DNA of 64,000 nucleotides, taken from positions 248,001 to 312,000 of the forward strand of contig NZ_AP014723.1 of the NCBI RefSeq assembly GCF_001548035.1, read 5' to 3'. A program made the position numbers and the translations under genes. The notes beneath the pieces are model-generated. The model searched no databases and was not told the origin of the DNA. It was given only the letters and a program-made list of their open reading frames with translations. Positions 45,787 through 55,414 of the stretch are shown here, piece by piece (position 1 is the first letter of the stretch; every line of letters starts with the position of its first letter). The DNA is from Sulfurospirillum sp. UCH001. Its GTDB lineage: Bacteria > Campylobacterota > Campylobacteria > Campylobacterales > Sulfurospirillaceae.

Positions 45787-46736
45787 ATCAGCTATGGGGT
45801 TCTATGGAACAATATAACACCGTTGTATGGCATTGGCCAATTGCTGTCTATCTTTTCTTAGCAGGTCTTTCTGCAGGAGCAATTATTTCAGCAATTGTAG
45901 TTAAGTGGATGAAAGGGAATGATGCTTCTTTGAGTGATGGCATTATTAAAGCAGGCGCTATTTTGGCACCTATCACCATCGGTGTGGGTCTTTTTCTTTT
46001 GATTTTTGACTTAACACGTCCACTTCATTTTTGGAAATTGTTGATTCATTATAACTTTGGTTCCGTAATGACACTGGGTGTTTTAGCGCTTTTTGCTTAT
46101 TTCCCAGTGGTGATACTCTTTTTCCTTGGTGTCTTTAAAAAAGAGCTTACTCAGAGTGGACCATTGGCATTCTTAGCACCGTTTGCAGATTTTGCACTTT
46201 CAAAAGCAAAACTGATTGAGAGTATTACATTGATTTTAGCGGTAGGTGTAGGTGCGTATACAGGTTTCTTACTCTCAGCAATGAACAGTTATCCACTACT
46301 CAATACACCTATCTTGCCGGCACTTTTCTTGGCATCTGGTGTATCTGCGGGTATTTCAGCAAACTTGGTAGTAGGACTTCTTTTCTTTAAAAACTCTACA
46401 GCAGAGGGCAATGTAAGCTACTTGCATGGTCTTGATGTTAAAGTGATTTTTGCAGAGCTTTTCTTCCTTTTCATCCTCTTTGTGGGCATGATGTATCAAG
46501 GTGGAACTACAGCGCATGTTGCAAGTGCAGCGCTTAGCAGTGGTGGTCTTTCAACACTTCTTTGGGTTGGTGTGATTGGATTAGGATTGTTGTTGCCAAT
46601 AGGACTTAACTTCGCACTGCCTCATGGAGTGAAACATTCACATGGCTTTGTTATCTTCAATGCCCTGATCGTTTTAGTAGGAGTTCTAGCACTTCGATAT
46701 TATATTCTTTATGCAGGTCAAACATTCGTTGGATAA
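45783..46736 (+). CDS. NrfD/PsrC-type membrane subunit 1
   Basis: Quinol-oxidising membrane anchor of 317 residues with about eight transmembrane helices. Typical PsrC features are HWPIAVYLFLAGLSAGAIISA in helix one and the C-terminal LALRYYILYAGQ. It passes electrons from menaquinol to the iron-sulfur subunit. It ends the psr1 operon, followed by a strong terminator. Confidence 0.92.
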   Translation: MNQLWGSMEQYNTVVWHWPIAVYLFLAGLSAGAIISAIVVKWMKGNDASLSDGIIKAGAILAPITIGVGLFLLIFDLTRPLHFWKLLIHYNFGSVMTLGVLALFAYFPVVILFFLGVFKKELTQSGPLAFLAPFADFALSKAKLIESITLILAVGVGAYTGFLLSAMNSYPLLNTPILPALFLASGVSAGISANLVVGLLFFKNSTAEGNVSYLHGLDVKVIFAELFFLFILFVGMMYQGGTTAHVASAALSSGGLSTLLWVGVIGLGLLLPIGLNFALPHGVKHSHGFVIFNALIVLVGVLALRYYILYAGQTFVG

Positions 46737-46744
46737 GCTTTCAC

Positions 46745-46777
46745 AACTCCCTCTTTTGAGGGAGTTTCTTCTTTTTT
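46745..46777 (+). terminator. Terminator of psr operon 1
   Basis: Nine-base stem AACTCCCTC/GAGGGAGTT (46745-46753 and 46758-46766, loop TTTT) followed by a long T-rich tail. Confidence 0.9.
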
Positions 46778-46893
46778 CTTCTCAATATGCAAAACGTGAA
46801 TATTATGATAGAATAATCTTCTTATAAAAATAAGTACTATTAGGTAAATATTAGATAAATTTGTAAATAATCTTTAAAAGATAAGGCACTAGG

Positions 46894-49695
46894 GTGAAGC
46901 TGATTAACTATAGCTACGAAACACTTGAAGCATTAGAACATTTTTCAAGAACCTATTTTAAGCCTAATGATCATTTGTTTATTCAGCTTTTTTGTGGCGA
47001 TACGGATCAATTAAAAATTACAAAAATACTCCATTTCTTGAAAAAAACCTTTCCTCATTGCGCTATTATTGGTGCAAGTACAGCGGGAGAAATCAAATCA
47101 GGTCGTATAAAAACAGGAAGCATCCAAATCAGTTTTTGTCAGTTTGAAAGAAGTGTTGCCAACGTTTCTTATTTTCCTGATGTTAATGAAGAGAGTGGAA
47201 AGCGTGCCGCGTCTTTTGTTATCGAAAAGGATACAAAAGTATGTATTGCTTTTGCGCACCCTTTTGCCAACGATGATAGTGAAAATTTTATAGAAGGGTT
47301 TAATAGCGTCAGATCAGATATCCCTATTGCTGGTGGTAACGCTGCTGATGATTTTTTATTTGAGAAAGCGTTTATTATCTGTGAAGATCAGATTTATGAG
47401 AAGGGTGTAGTCATTGCGGCTCTTAGTGGAAAAACCTTGCATGTCAATAATGATTACTCCTTGGGATGGACTCAAATTAGTAAAGCGCTTACCATCACGA
47501 AGGCTGATAGAGGAATCGTCTATGAAATCGAGCATCAACCAATCCAAGAGGTTTACAAACACTATTTAGGCGAAGATGTATTGCACAATCTTCCAAGTAG
47601 TGCGATGGAATTTCCTTTTGTTAAAACGTGTGATGATATTGAGGTGTGCCGTTCATTAATTGGTGCTAATGAAGATGGTTCTCTTTTGTTTGCAGGACAT
47701 TTGAATGAAGGTGAAAAAGTACGTTTTGCCATTGGTAATGTCGAAGAGATTATGGATAAAGCTGTTTTAATACAAGAGAGAATCAATGAAAAGCCTGTTG
47801 AGGCTATTTTTGTCTATTCTTGTGCTGTGCGTAAACGCTTTTTACAAAAACAGCTTAACTATGAATTGGGACTTTTACAACAAATTGCTCCAACAACAGG
47901 TTTTTTTACCTATGGGGAGTTTTTCCATTCACAACATAAAAATCAACTGCTCAATGTTACAACAACAGTTTTGGCACTGAGCGAATCAGACTATATTATT
48001 TCCCACTCTTTGGGTGAAAAACCCGAAGTCAACTGTTCTACGCTCAAGTCTCTCACGCATCTTGTGAACACGACCCAGCACGAGCTTGATGTCAATGTCA
48101 ATTTTCTCAATCAGTATAAGATGATTTTAGATGAAAGTACCATTGTGTCAAAAATGGATATTCGTGGAAACATTACTTACGTGAATGATGCTTTTTGTCA
48201 AGTGACTGGATTACGTAAAGAGGAGATTTTAGGCACGAAACACAGTCAATTTCGCCATCCTAATTCAGAGATAGCAACGTATAATGACCTTTGGAGTACC
48301 TTACAAAGAAAAGAGATTTGGAGGGGTGTTTTACACTGTATCAATCCAAAGCAAGAGGTCTTTTATATTAAAAGTACGTTGATGCCTTTTTTAGATGAAA
48401 AAGGTGACATTGTAGAGTATATTACCAGTAGTATCAACATAACGGATTTGATTTTAAAAGAGCAGATTATTGAACAGCATTTTAAAGATGAGTTAACAGG
48501 CTTTGGTAACCGTGAAGCGCTCTTTTATAGACTCCGCTTAGATAAACGTGCAAAACTTTTAGTACTGATTAATCTTTTAGGGTTTTCAGAGATTAATGAT
48601 TACTTAGGCTACGATATTGGTGATGAGCTTTTAAAACAAATTGCTAATTTTTTAATGCATATGTTCGATGATCATGCTGATGTGGTTTACCGTATTAATG
48701 GGGATGAATTTGCCGTATTAATGGTCGAAGACGATCAAAAAATGTTTCGGAATTTTCGAGATAAAATCAAGCGGATGATCCACAATCTTGAGAAAAAAGT
48801 CTTTACCATCAAAGGGTATGAAGTCGTTGTAAGAATTAATGTGGGTGTTGCTGAGGGAAAATCAGATGAGATCTATATGCAATCGCATGTGGCGTTAAAA
48901 GAAGCAAAAACGCACAATCAAGCAGTCATGTTTTATGAAATTAATGAATCTTTGAAAGCGAAAACACGCCAAAATCTCCAAGTTATTCAAAAAATTAGAG
49001 CTGCTATTGAAAATGATCGTATTGTTCCTTTCTTTCAGGGTATTTATGACAACAAACTCCATAAGATTACGAAGTATGAAGTATTGATGCGACTTCAAGA
49101 AGAAGATGGCAGTTACCTAAGTCCTTATTACTTTTTAGATCAAGCAAAAAAAACACGGCTTTATGAAAAATTGACAAAAATGATGATTCACAAGTCGTTT
49201 GAATATCTTAAAGATTTTGAGGTTGATTTTTCTATTAACCTCACAAAGGGCGATATTCTCTCATCTTCGGTCAAAGAGTGTTTGTATGAAAATATCAAAA
49301 AATATCAGTGCGCACATCGTGTGATTTTAGAGATTGTTGAGTCTGAAGGCATTGAAAATTTTGGAGAGATTACTTCGTTTATTCGTGAAGTCAAAAAGCT
49401 TGGATGCCGTATTGCTATTGATGACTTTGGTACGGGGTACTCCAATTTTGCATATTTGGTAAAGCTTGAAGTTGATTTTATTAAGATCGATGGATCACTC
49501 ATTAAAGATATAGATACGAATGAAACCAGTGCGATGACTGTTGAGACGATTATCTTATTTGCCAAAAAAATGGGTTATGGAATTGTTGCAGAATTTGTAG
49601 ATCGCATGAGTGTGCAAGAGAAACTTCAAAGTCTTGGTGTTGATTACTCTCAGGGTTATTTGTTTAGTAAACCAAGCCCTATTATTCCACTTTAA
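46894..49695 (+). CDS. FIST-PAS-GGDEF-EAL signalling protein
   Basis: Cytoplasmic protein of 933 residues (GTG start). FIST_N is at about 1-185 (AIIGASTAGEIKSG), and FIST_C follows to about 365 (SLIGANEDGSLLFAGHL, PTTGFFTYGEFF). A PAS domain is at about 405-525 (SKMDIRGNITYVNDAFCQVTG). The GGDEF domain has NGDEF in place of GGDEF. The EAL domain has EVLMRL, SINLTKGD, ILEIVESE, DDFGTGYSNF and VDFIKIDGSLI. FIST is proposed to bind small ligands. The EAL residues look complete; the cyclase is doubtful. It lies between two reductase operons on the same strand. Confidence 0.9.
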   Translation: MKLINYSYETLEALEHFSRTYFKPNDHLFIQLFCGDTDQLKITKILHFLKKTFPHCAIIGASTAGEIKSGRIKTGSIQISFCQFERSVANVSYFPDVNEESGKRAASFVIEKDTKVCIAFAHPFANDDSENFIEGFNSVRSDIPIAGGNAADDFLFEKAFIICEDQIYEKGVVIAALSGKTLHVNNDYSLGWTQISKALTITKADRGIVYEIEHQPIQEVYKHYLGEDVLHNLPSSAMEFPFVKTCDDIEVCRSLIGANEDGSLLFAGHLNEGEKVRFAIGNVEEIMDKAVLIQERINEKPVEAIFVYSCAVRKRFLQKQLNYELGLLQQIAPTTGFFTYGEFFHSQHKNQLLNVTTTVLALSESDYIISHSLGEKPEVNCSTLKSLTHLVNTTQHELDVNVNFLNQYKMILDESTIVSKMDIRGNITYVNDAFCQVTGLRKEEILGTKHSQFRHPNSEIATYNDLWSTLQRKEIWRGVLHCINPKQEVFYIKSTLMPFLDEKGDIVEYITSSINITDLILKEQIIEQHFKDELTGFGNREALFYRLRLDKRAKLLVLINLLGFSEINDYLGYDIGDELLKQIANFLMHMFDDHADVVYRINGDEFAVLMVEDDQKMFRNFRDKIKRMIHNLEKKVFTIKGYEVVVRINVGVAEGKSDEIYMQSHVALKEAKTHNQAVMFYEINESLKAKTRQNLQVIQKIRAAIENDRIVPFFQGIYDNKLHKITKYEVLMRLQEEDGSYLSPYYFLDQAKKTRLYEKLTKMMIHKSFEYLKDFEVDFSINLTKGDILSSSVKECLYENIKKYQCAHRVILEIVESEGIENFGEITSFIREVKKLGCRIAIDDFGTGYSNFAYLVKLEVDFIKIDGSLIKDIDTNETSAMTVETIILFAKKMGYGIVAEFVDRMSVQEKLQSLGVDYSQGYLFSKPSPIIPL

Positions 49696-49740
49696 AGTCA
49701 AATTATCATACAATAAGAGTAAACTAAAGAAGGGTGGAGT

Positions 49741-52026
49741 ATGGCATATCTTCAAGCGCGAAGAGATTTCCTAAAGATAGCAACAACAGGTGTATCTGCC
49801 TCTGTTTTAATACCTGGAAGCTTGGGTGCATTGGGAGATGTAGCGCTTAAGGGAGAAGATAAATTTATCCGCTCTGTGTGTGAGATGTGCAGTAGTCGTT
49901 GCCCTATGGAAGCTCGCGTTGTCAATGGAAAAACCGTTCTCATTCAAGGCAATTCTTTTGCCAAAGAGATGGGGACCTCTTTGTGTGCTAAAGGGGTTGC
50001 GGGTGCTTCGCAGCTTTATGATCCTCAAAGGCTGGTTACACCACTGATTCGCGTGGGAAAACGTGGTGAAAATAAGTGGAGAGAAGCGAGCTGGGATGAA
50101 GCGCTCAGTTTGATTTCCAGAAAGTTTTCTGCATTGAAAGAGCGCTATGGTGCTCGCAGTGTCATCTTCTCAGCTAAAACAGGGGAACAGTACGATCTTT
50201 TGCGCTCTTTTGCTTCAGCTTATGGTTCACCCAATATTTTTTCACACTGGAGTTCCTGTCCGATTGCAATTGAAAGTGCTTTTGCCCATACGTTTGGTGA
50301 AAAGCTATACCGTGATTTTGAAAACAGTACTTACATCCTCAACTTTGGACATAACCTTTTTGAAGGTTTGGATATTCCGCTTACCAAAGCAATGGCACAT
50401 TTCTCTGCCAATCCTTCTAAAAAATTAGTTGTATGTGATCCTCGCTTTTCCATTATCGCTTCAAAGGCGGATGAGTGGCATCCTATTAAAGCAGGAAGTG
50501 ATTTAGCGTTTATCCTTTCGTTGCTACATGTGTGGATTAGGGATGGTAAATATGATAAACGATTTGTTGATGAATATACCATTGGTTTTGATCAGCTTTC
50601 AGATGCGATAAAAGAGGCAACGCCTCAATGGCAGCAAACGCTTACGGGTATTGATGCAAAAGTTGTAGAACGTATAGCGGCAGAAATGTATGCAGCAGCC
50701 CCTCGGTGTATTATTGACTGGGGTCATAAAGCAACGACCACAAAGGCGGAATTTCAGAGAACACGCGCTATTTTAATTGCCAATATTTTGATGGGAAATG
50801 TCGAAAAAGAGGGCGGAATCTTTTTTGCCAAGACAGCCGAGCGTATCAATACTCTTGCTTGTGAAAAGGTTGTTCCTGAACTGAGCGATCCTTATCCTAG
50901 ACCACGTATTAATGAACCTCGCCTTGATGGTGCAGGCGAAGAAGGAGAGCATCGTTTTATTTCTCGCTCACACGGTATTCTTCAAGCCATTCCTGATGCG
51001 ATACTGTCTCAAAAGCCGTATGCCATTAAAGGATGGTTTTTAACCAGACACAATCCATTGGTGACCGTAGCGTATCCTCAAAAGATGAAAGAGGCGATGG
51101 AGCAATTAGAATTTATCGTCGTGAATGATGTTTATCTTTCCGATACGGCAATGATGGCAGATGTCGTTTTACCTGAGGCTACTTACTTAGAGCGTGATGA
51201 GGGCATTAGTAAATATTCCTTTAAATCGCCTGTATATGCAATGCGTAACCGCATCGTTCAGCCCATAAATCATACTAAAAATCTTATAGAAATCATTCGT
51301 GACCTCGCTGAACGCATGGGTTTTGGAAGCCACTATGCATGGAAAAACATCACAGAGTTACGAGCGTTTCAAGCCAAGGGCGATGCTGAGCTTTTACAAA
51401 CATTGCTGATGCGAGGCGTTGCTTCCTTTGATGTGCCTCCTCTTTTAGCACGGTGTTCCTCTTCCGTAGAGCGTTTTTGTGAACGTTACCCTAAAAGTCA
51501 CCTTTTAAAAGATACGCAAGGTCTTTTTAGTCATATGCTGCACTCCTTGAAAACCCCTTCTGGAAAGATTGAGATTTTCTCTGCTGAGATTGAAAAAGCA
51601 TTTAAAGGATATGGTGTACCAAGAGCCGTGGATATGGACGTAACCCAAGGTTACCCTTATGTTCTTACCAGTGGGAAAAGTGCAGTGCATACCAATGGTC
51701 ATACGCAAAATATTCCTTATCTTAACATGTTACTTTCCTCAAATCCCATCTGGATGCATCCAAATACAGCTAAAGCACATGGTTTGAAAATGGGCGATAC
51801 ATTTTATCTTCAAAACGCTATTTCTAAAGAGAAGGCAACGGTGTTTATTACGGAAGGGATTCGCCCTGATACCTTGTTTGCTTATATGGGATTTGGACGC
51901 GATGCACCAGCATTGAAGCGTACACATGCTAAAGGAACCAATCCTTCCAAACTGCTCTCTTTGGAGAGTGCAACACTCTGTGGAGCGATGATCACCAATG
52001 TTGGTGTGAACATCGTGAAGGCATAA
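49741..52026 (+). CDS. Psr/Phs-type molybdopterin oxidoreductase, catalytic subunit 2
   Basis: Paralogue of the subunit at 42900. The 761 residues carry a Tat signal (QARRDFLKIATTGVSASVLI), [4Fe-4S] ligands Cys47, Cys50, Cys54 and Cys82, and a likely molybdenum ligand Cys173 in SSCPIAIES. Residues around the metal site differ from paralogue 1 (PIAIES against PLAYGV), which suggests a different substrate preference. It begins 45 bases after the FIST gene without a clear terminator between, and it heads a six-gene run that includes triad 2. Confidence 0.9.
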   Translation: MAYLQARRDFLKIATTGVSASVLIPGSLGALGDVALKGEDKFIRSVCEMCSSRCPMEARVVNGKTVLIQGNSFAKEMGTSLCAKGVAGASQLYDPQRLVTPLIRVGKRGENKWREASWDEALSLISRKFSALKERYGARSVIFSAKTGEQYDLLRSFASAYGSPNIFSHWSSCPIAIESAFAHTFGEKLYRDFENSTYILNFGHNLFEGLDIPLTKAMAHFSANPSKKLVVCDPRFSIIASKADEWHPIKAGSDLAFILSLLHVWIRDGKYDKRFVDEYTIGFDQLSDAIKEATPQWQQTLTGIDAKVVERIAAEMYAAAPRCIIDWGHKATTTKAEFQRTRAILIANILMGNVEKEGGIFFAKTAERINTLACEKVVPELSDPYPRPRINEPRLDGAGEEGEHRFISRSHGILQAIPDAILSQKPYAIKGWFLTRHNPLVTVAYPQKMKEAMEQLEFIVVNDVYLSDTAMMADVVLPEATYLERDEGISKYSFKSPVYAMRNRIVQPINHTKNLIEIIRDLAERMGFGSHYAWKNITELRAFQAKGDAELLQTLLMRGVASFDVPPLLARCSSSVERFCERYPKSHLLKDTQGLFSHMLHSLKTPSGKIEIFSAEIEKAFKGYGVPRAVDMDVTQGYPYVLTSGKSAVHTNGHTQNIPYLNMLLSSNPIWMHPNTAKAHGLKMGDTFYLQNAISKEKATVFITEGIRPDTLFAYMGFGRDAPALKRTHAKGTNPSKLLSLESATLCGAMITNVGVNIVKA

Positions 52027-52035
52027 GGAGGGCGC

Positions 52036-52602
52036 ATGCAAAAACAGTACCGACTGCTGTATGATGAAAACCTCTGTATCGGGTGTCAGGCGTGTAGCGT
52101 TGCCTGTCGTATGGAAAATAGTGTTCCAGATAATGTCTATAGAGTACAAGTACACATGAAAACACTTGGTGTATTTCCTAATCTTGGGATGCAGTATGAG
52201 AGACACTCGTGTGTTATGTGTGAGAATCCTCCGTGTGTGAGCGTGTGTCCGACCAATGCCTCCTTTCAGAGCAAAGACGGTTTGGTGCACATCGATGAGA
52301 AATCGTGCATATCGTGTAAGTACTGTATTTTAGCCTGTCCTTACCATGCGCGTTTTATTAATCCTCTGAAAAATGTGGTGGAGAAATGCACGTTTTGTTA
52401 TGAAACAAGGGTTTCAAAAGAGCTGTTACCTGCTTGTGTGAGTACGTGTCCAACCGATGCACTGAGTTTTGGTGATATGCGTCAAAAAGAGTCTTTAGTG
52501 CATCAAAAATCACAGAAAGAGGTACTTGTTTTTCCAAAAGCACACCTTGGAACAAAGCCGAAAGTGGCGTTCATCCCTAATCGTAAGGGTATAAAATCAT
52601 GA
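52036..52602 (+). CDS. Psr/Phs-type iron-sulfur subunit 2
   Basis: Electron-transfer subunit of 188 residues with four cluster motifs and 16 Cys (CIGCQACSVAC, CVMCENPPCVSVC, CISCKYCILAC, CTFC with CVSTC). It is paralogous to the protein at 45211, ten bases after its catalytic subunit, and overlaps the membrane subunit by four bases, exactly the spacing of operon 1. Confidence 0.93.
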   Translation: MQKQYRLLYDENLCIGCQACSVACRMENSVPDNVYRVQVHMKTLGVFPNLGMQYERHSCVMCENPPCVSVCPTNASFQSKDGLVHIDEKSCISCKYCILACPYHARFINPLKNVVEKCTFCYETRVSKELLPACVSTCPTDALSFGDMRQKESLVHQKSQKEVLVFPKAHLGTKPKVAFIPNRKGIKS

Positions 52603-53567
52603 GTCCTATGTGGGGAAGTGTAGAACAATATGAGATGGTTCATTGGTCGTGGGCAATTGCGATCTACCTCTTTTTGGCAGGGCTTAGTTCAGGTTCTATC
52701 ATCGTAGCGCTTTTAGTAAAGTGGAATCGCCATGAACGCAGTAACTCCTCTATTTGGGATGCGATGATTAAAGCAGGTGCCGTCGTAGCGCCAACAGCCA
52801 TCTTTTTAGGGTTACTACTCTTGGTAGTTGACTTGGGGCGACCGCTTTCGTTTTACTGGTTACTCATTCGCTATAACATCACTTCTGTGATGAGTTTGGG
52901 TGTACTCTTTTTGCTGATTTATACGCCTATAGTGATGGTTTTTATGTTGTTGGTTTTTGAGCGTAGTGTCATTAAACATCCTTTTTTAGCTCCATTGGAG
53001 AGCTTGATTGCTCTTGTGAAAAGTTTTCACTCGTATGCGAAGATTATTGAGTATTTTCTTTTTGGCGCAGCGCTTTGTATAGGCTCTTACACAGGCTTTT
53101 TACTCTCAGCACTCTATGCCATTCCTTTGTGGAACAGTCCACTTTTGCCTATTGTATTTTTAACCTCAAGCCTCTCTTCGGGTGTGGCTGTGAACATTCT
53201 CATTGGACTGCTCTTTTTTAAAAGTACAATTAACACAGAGAGTATCAAGTATCTTTTAGTCCTAGATACCAGAGTTATTTTAACAGAGCTTCCTCTTTTA
53301 GGGCTCTTTTTCATTGGTCTCTTTTATGCAGGTGGCGATGCGCCTAATGCGGCTAAGATGGCACTTACGCAAGGTTTTTGGGCAGGTATTTTTTGGTTAG
53401 GAGTTATTGGCGTGGGACTAGGACTTCCTTTACTGACAGTTATTATTGCTCTTCGCAGTCATGTGTACCGTGTAGGGTATGTTGTGATTAACTCTATGGT
53501 GGTTATTTTAGGCGTATTGATGCTTCGTTATTACATCATTTACGCAGGACAAATTTATCTTGGTTAA
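52599..53567 (+). CDS. NrfD/PsrC-type membrane subunit 2
   Basis: Membrane subunit of 322 residues with about eight helices, paralogous to the protein at 45783 (WAIAIYLFLAGLSSGSIIVA near the start and LMLRYYIIYAGQ at the end). It probably oxidises menaquinol. The response regulator of triad 2 starts ten bases after its stop, so reductase and signalling genes look like one unit. Confidence 0.92.
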   Translation: MSPMWGSVEQYEMVHWSWAIAIYLFLAGLSSGSIIVALLVKWNRHERSNSSIWDAMIKAGAVVAPTAIFLGLLLLVVDLGRPLSFYWLLIRYNITSVMSLGVLFLLIYTPIVMVFMLLVFERSVIKHPFLAPLESLIALVKSFHSYAKIIEYFLFGAALCIGSYTGFLLSALYAIPLWNSPLLPIVFLTSSLSSGVAVNILIGLLFFKSTINTESIKYLLVLDTRVILTELPLLGLFFIGLFYAGGDAPNAAKMALTQGFWAGIFWLGVIGVGLGLPLLTVIIALRSHVYRVGYVVINSMVVILGVLMLRYYIIYAGQIYLG

Positions 53568-53577
53568 GGAAAAAGGT

Positions 53578-54246
53578 ATGAAGATTTTGCTCTTAGAAGA
53601 TGACTACAACTACAACGAAAGCATTAAGGAGTACTTAGAGCTTTTAGGGTATGAAGTCGATGCCTTTTTTGATGGAGAGAGTGCGTTAGACGCCATTATG
53701 CAAAAATGTTACTATCTCTTTTTACTCGATGTCAAAGTACCAAAACTGAGTGGGCATGAACTGATTAAGTACATTAAAGAGGCGAACATTACTACGCCCA
53801 TTATCATCACTACCTCTTTAGTGGATATCGATAACATCGCTATTGGCTATGAGCTTGGATGTAATGATTATCTTAAAAAACCTTTTGAACTTAAAGAGTT
53901 GGAACTGCGTGTAAAAGAGTTGATTAAAAAACATTATCAAACGAGCAGTGCGGGTGAATTTAAACTTGGGTGTGGATTTGTCTTTAATTTTGAATCAGGC
54001 GAGCTCAAAAAAGAGGAAAAGAGTGTTGTTCTGACCTCAAAAGAGCTTGATTTGGTGCGTTTTCTGATTCGCCGTAAAAACACGTTTTGCGACATTGAGC
54101 TTATTCGTGAAAATGTGTGGGAAGGTAAAGAGATCAGTTACGCGGATATTCGTATGTATATACGAAAAATCAGGCTGAAAGTAGGTGACGAAGAGTTTAT
54201 TAAATCCTCTCGTGGCTTAGGGTATCGCATCGATGTTGTCTCCTAA
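53578..54246 (+). CDS. OmpR-family response regulator of triad 2
   Basis: Response regulator of 222 residues, with a receiver carrying Asp51 (LLDVKVPKLSG) and Lys in DYLKKPF, and a winged-helix domain ending in SSRGLGYRIDVVS. The open frame begins at a TTG (53560), but AAGGA seven bases before the ATG at 53578 and the paralogue's MKILLLEDD start favour 53578. It overlaps the kinase gene by 14 bases. Confidence 0.93.
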   Translation: MKILLLEDDYNYNESIKEYLELLGYEVDAFFDGESALDAIMQKCYYLFLLDVKVPKLSGHELIKYIKEANITTPIIITTSLVDIDNIAIGYELGCNDYLKKPFELKELELRVKELIKKHYQTSSAGEFKLGCGFVFNFESGELKKEEKSVVLTSKELDLVRFLIRRKNTFCDIELIRENVWEGKEISYADIRMYIRKIRLKVGDEEFIKSSRGLGYRIDVVS

Positions 54247-55414
54247 TCCTTTTCGCTCTGTTCTTGTCTATACACTCATCGTCATGGCACTCTTTTGTGT
54301 GCCCAGTTACTTTGCAATTCAAAGTACGATTATGGAAGAAAAATACAAAGCAACACAAGAAATTTTAGAGTGGGTCGATGCCCATGAAAAGAGCATTTTC
54401 GAAAAAGAGCATTTTGAGATTCCAAGAAGTGTACGTTTTAGAATCAATATCTACGATGCGACACATCAGCTTTTGTATAAGGGTATAACAGAACCTCTAA
54501 GTGATTTTACCTTTAAAGTACGCGTGGTGTATCCTTTTTTGTATTATCAAAAAGAGATTAAAAAAGAGCGCGAACTTCTCTACCTCGTGGTTGAATTGCA
54601 ACTCAATTATGCCAAGATTATTTTTATTACCACGATGCTCTTTTTTATCGTACTTTTTTTAATTTATCTTATGAGTAACGTGTTTATTCATTCCAGTATT
54701 TATCCGTATAAAAAGATGCAGCGCTATATGAATGACTTTTTTAATGACTCTATGCACGAGCTTAAAACACCACTGGGTGTTATTAACATCAACGTTGAGT
54801 TACTCTCGCATTATGTTAATTCTTCAAAGCATTTGCAACGTATAAAAGCGGCTACAAAACAGATGCAGATGACGTATGAAGATGTGGAGTACTACATCAA
54901 GCATAAAAAGGTGACGTACAATAAGGAGCCTATCAACCTCTCGGAGTATTTAAATCAGCGCATTGCGTTTTTTGAAGATATCTCCATTTCAAAATCGATT
55001 ACGTTAGAGCACAGCGTGGCGGAAAATATGATGATTTATATGAGTAAAGTTGAACTTCAGCGCATTATCGATAACACGCTTTCCAATGCGATCAAATACT
55101 CTTTCTTTCAAGGTAAAGTCGAGATAAAACTGTATCTCAAAGATGAAGATCATTGTATTTTGAGTTTTCAAGATTATGGACAAGGGATTAAAGACCTCTA
55201 TAAGGTTTTTCAACGTTTTGAGCGCGAAGATTCGGTCCAAGGCGGTTTTGGTTTGGGACTTAATATCGTACAAAATATTTGCAATAAAAATGACATTGAC
55301 ATCAATATCGAATCGTATGAGAACAAGGGATCGTGTTTTACCTATATTTTTAGGCTGGATAAAAAGAAACTTTTAGACAGTGTGGATGATGACGTAACAA
55401 AGGGCGAAAGATGA
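54233..55414 (+). CDS. Sensor histidine kinase of triad 2
   Basis: Membrane kinase of 393 residues, paralogous to the one at 36764. TM1 is at about 9-30, a periplasmic region of about 100 residues follows, and TM2 is at about 128-150. The H-box [11 protein letters not shown] has His175. The ATPase domain has NTLSNAIKYS, DYGQGI and GGFGLGLNIVQNI. It overlaps its regulator by 14 bases and the dCache_3 gene by four. Confidence 0.92.
   Translation: MLSPNPFRSVLVYTLIVMALFCVPSYFAIQSTIMEEKYKATQEILEWVDAHEKSIFEKEHFEIPRSVRFRINIYDATHQLLYKGITEPLSDFTFKVRVVYPFLYYQKEIKKERELLYLVVELQLNYAKIIFITTMLFFIVLFLIYLMSNVFIHSSIYPYKKMQRYMNDFFNDSMHELKTPLGVININVELLSHYVNSSKHLQRIKAATKQMQMTYEDVEYYIKHKKVTYNKEPINLSEYLNQRIAFFEDISISKSITLEHSVAENMMIYMSKVELQRIIDNTLSNAIKYSFFQGKVEIKLYLKDEDHCILSFQDYGQGIKDLYKVFQRFEREDSVQGGFGLGLNIVQNICNKNDIDINIESYENKGSCFTYIFRLDKKKLLDSVDDDVTKGER

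Noticed and set aside
46838-46875. TTTAC/TTTAT words on the minus strand before the FIST gene as another member of the direct-repeat set
   Set aside because: They point away from the FIST gene and the region is extremely AT-rich; chance is the simpler explanation.
51739-52290. 183-codon minus-strand frame rich in Cys and His over psrA2/psrB2
   Set aside because: It is antisense to the Cys-rich iron-sulfur subunit; composition mirrors the sense codons and no family resemblance is seen.
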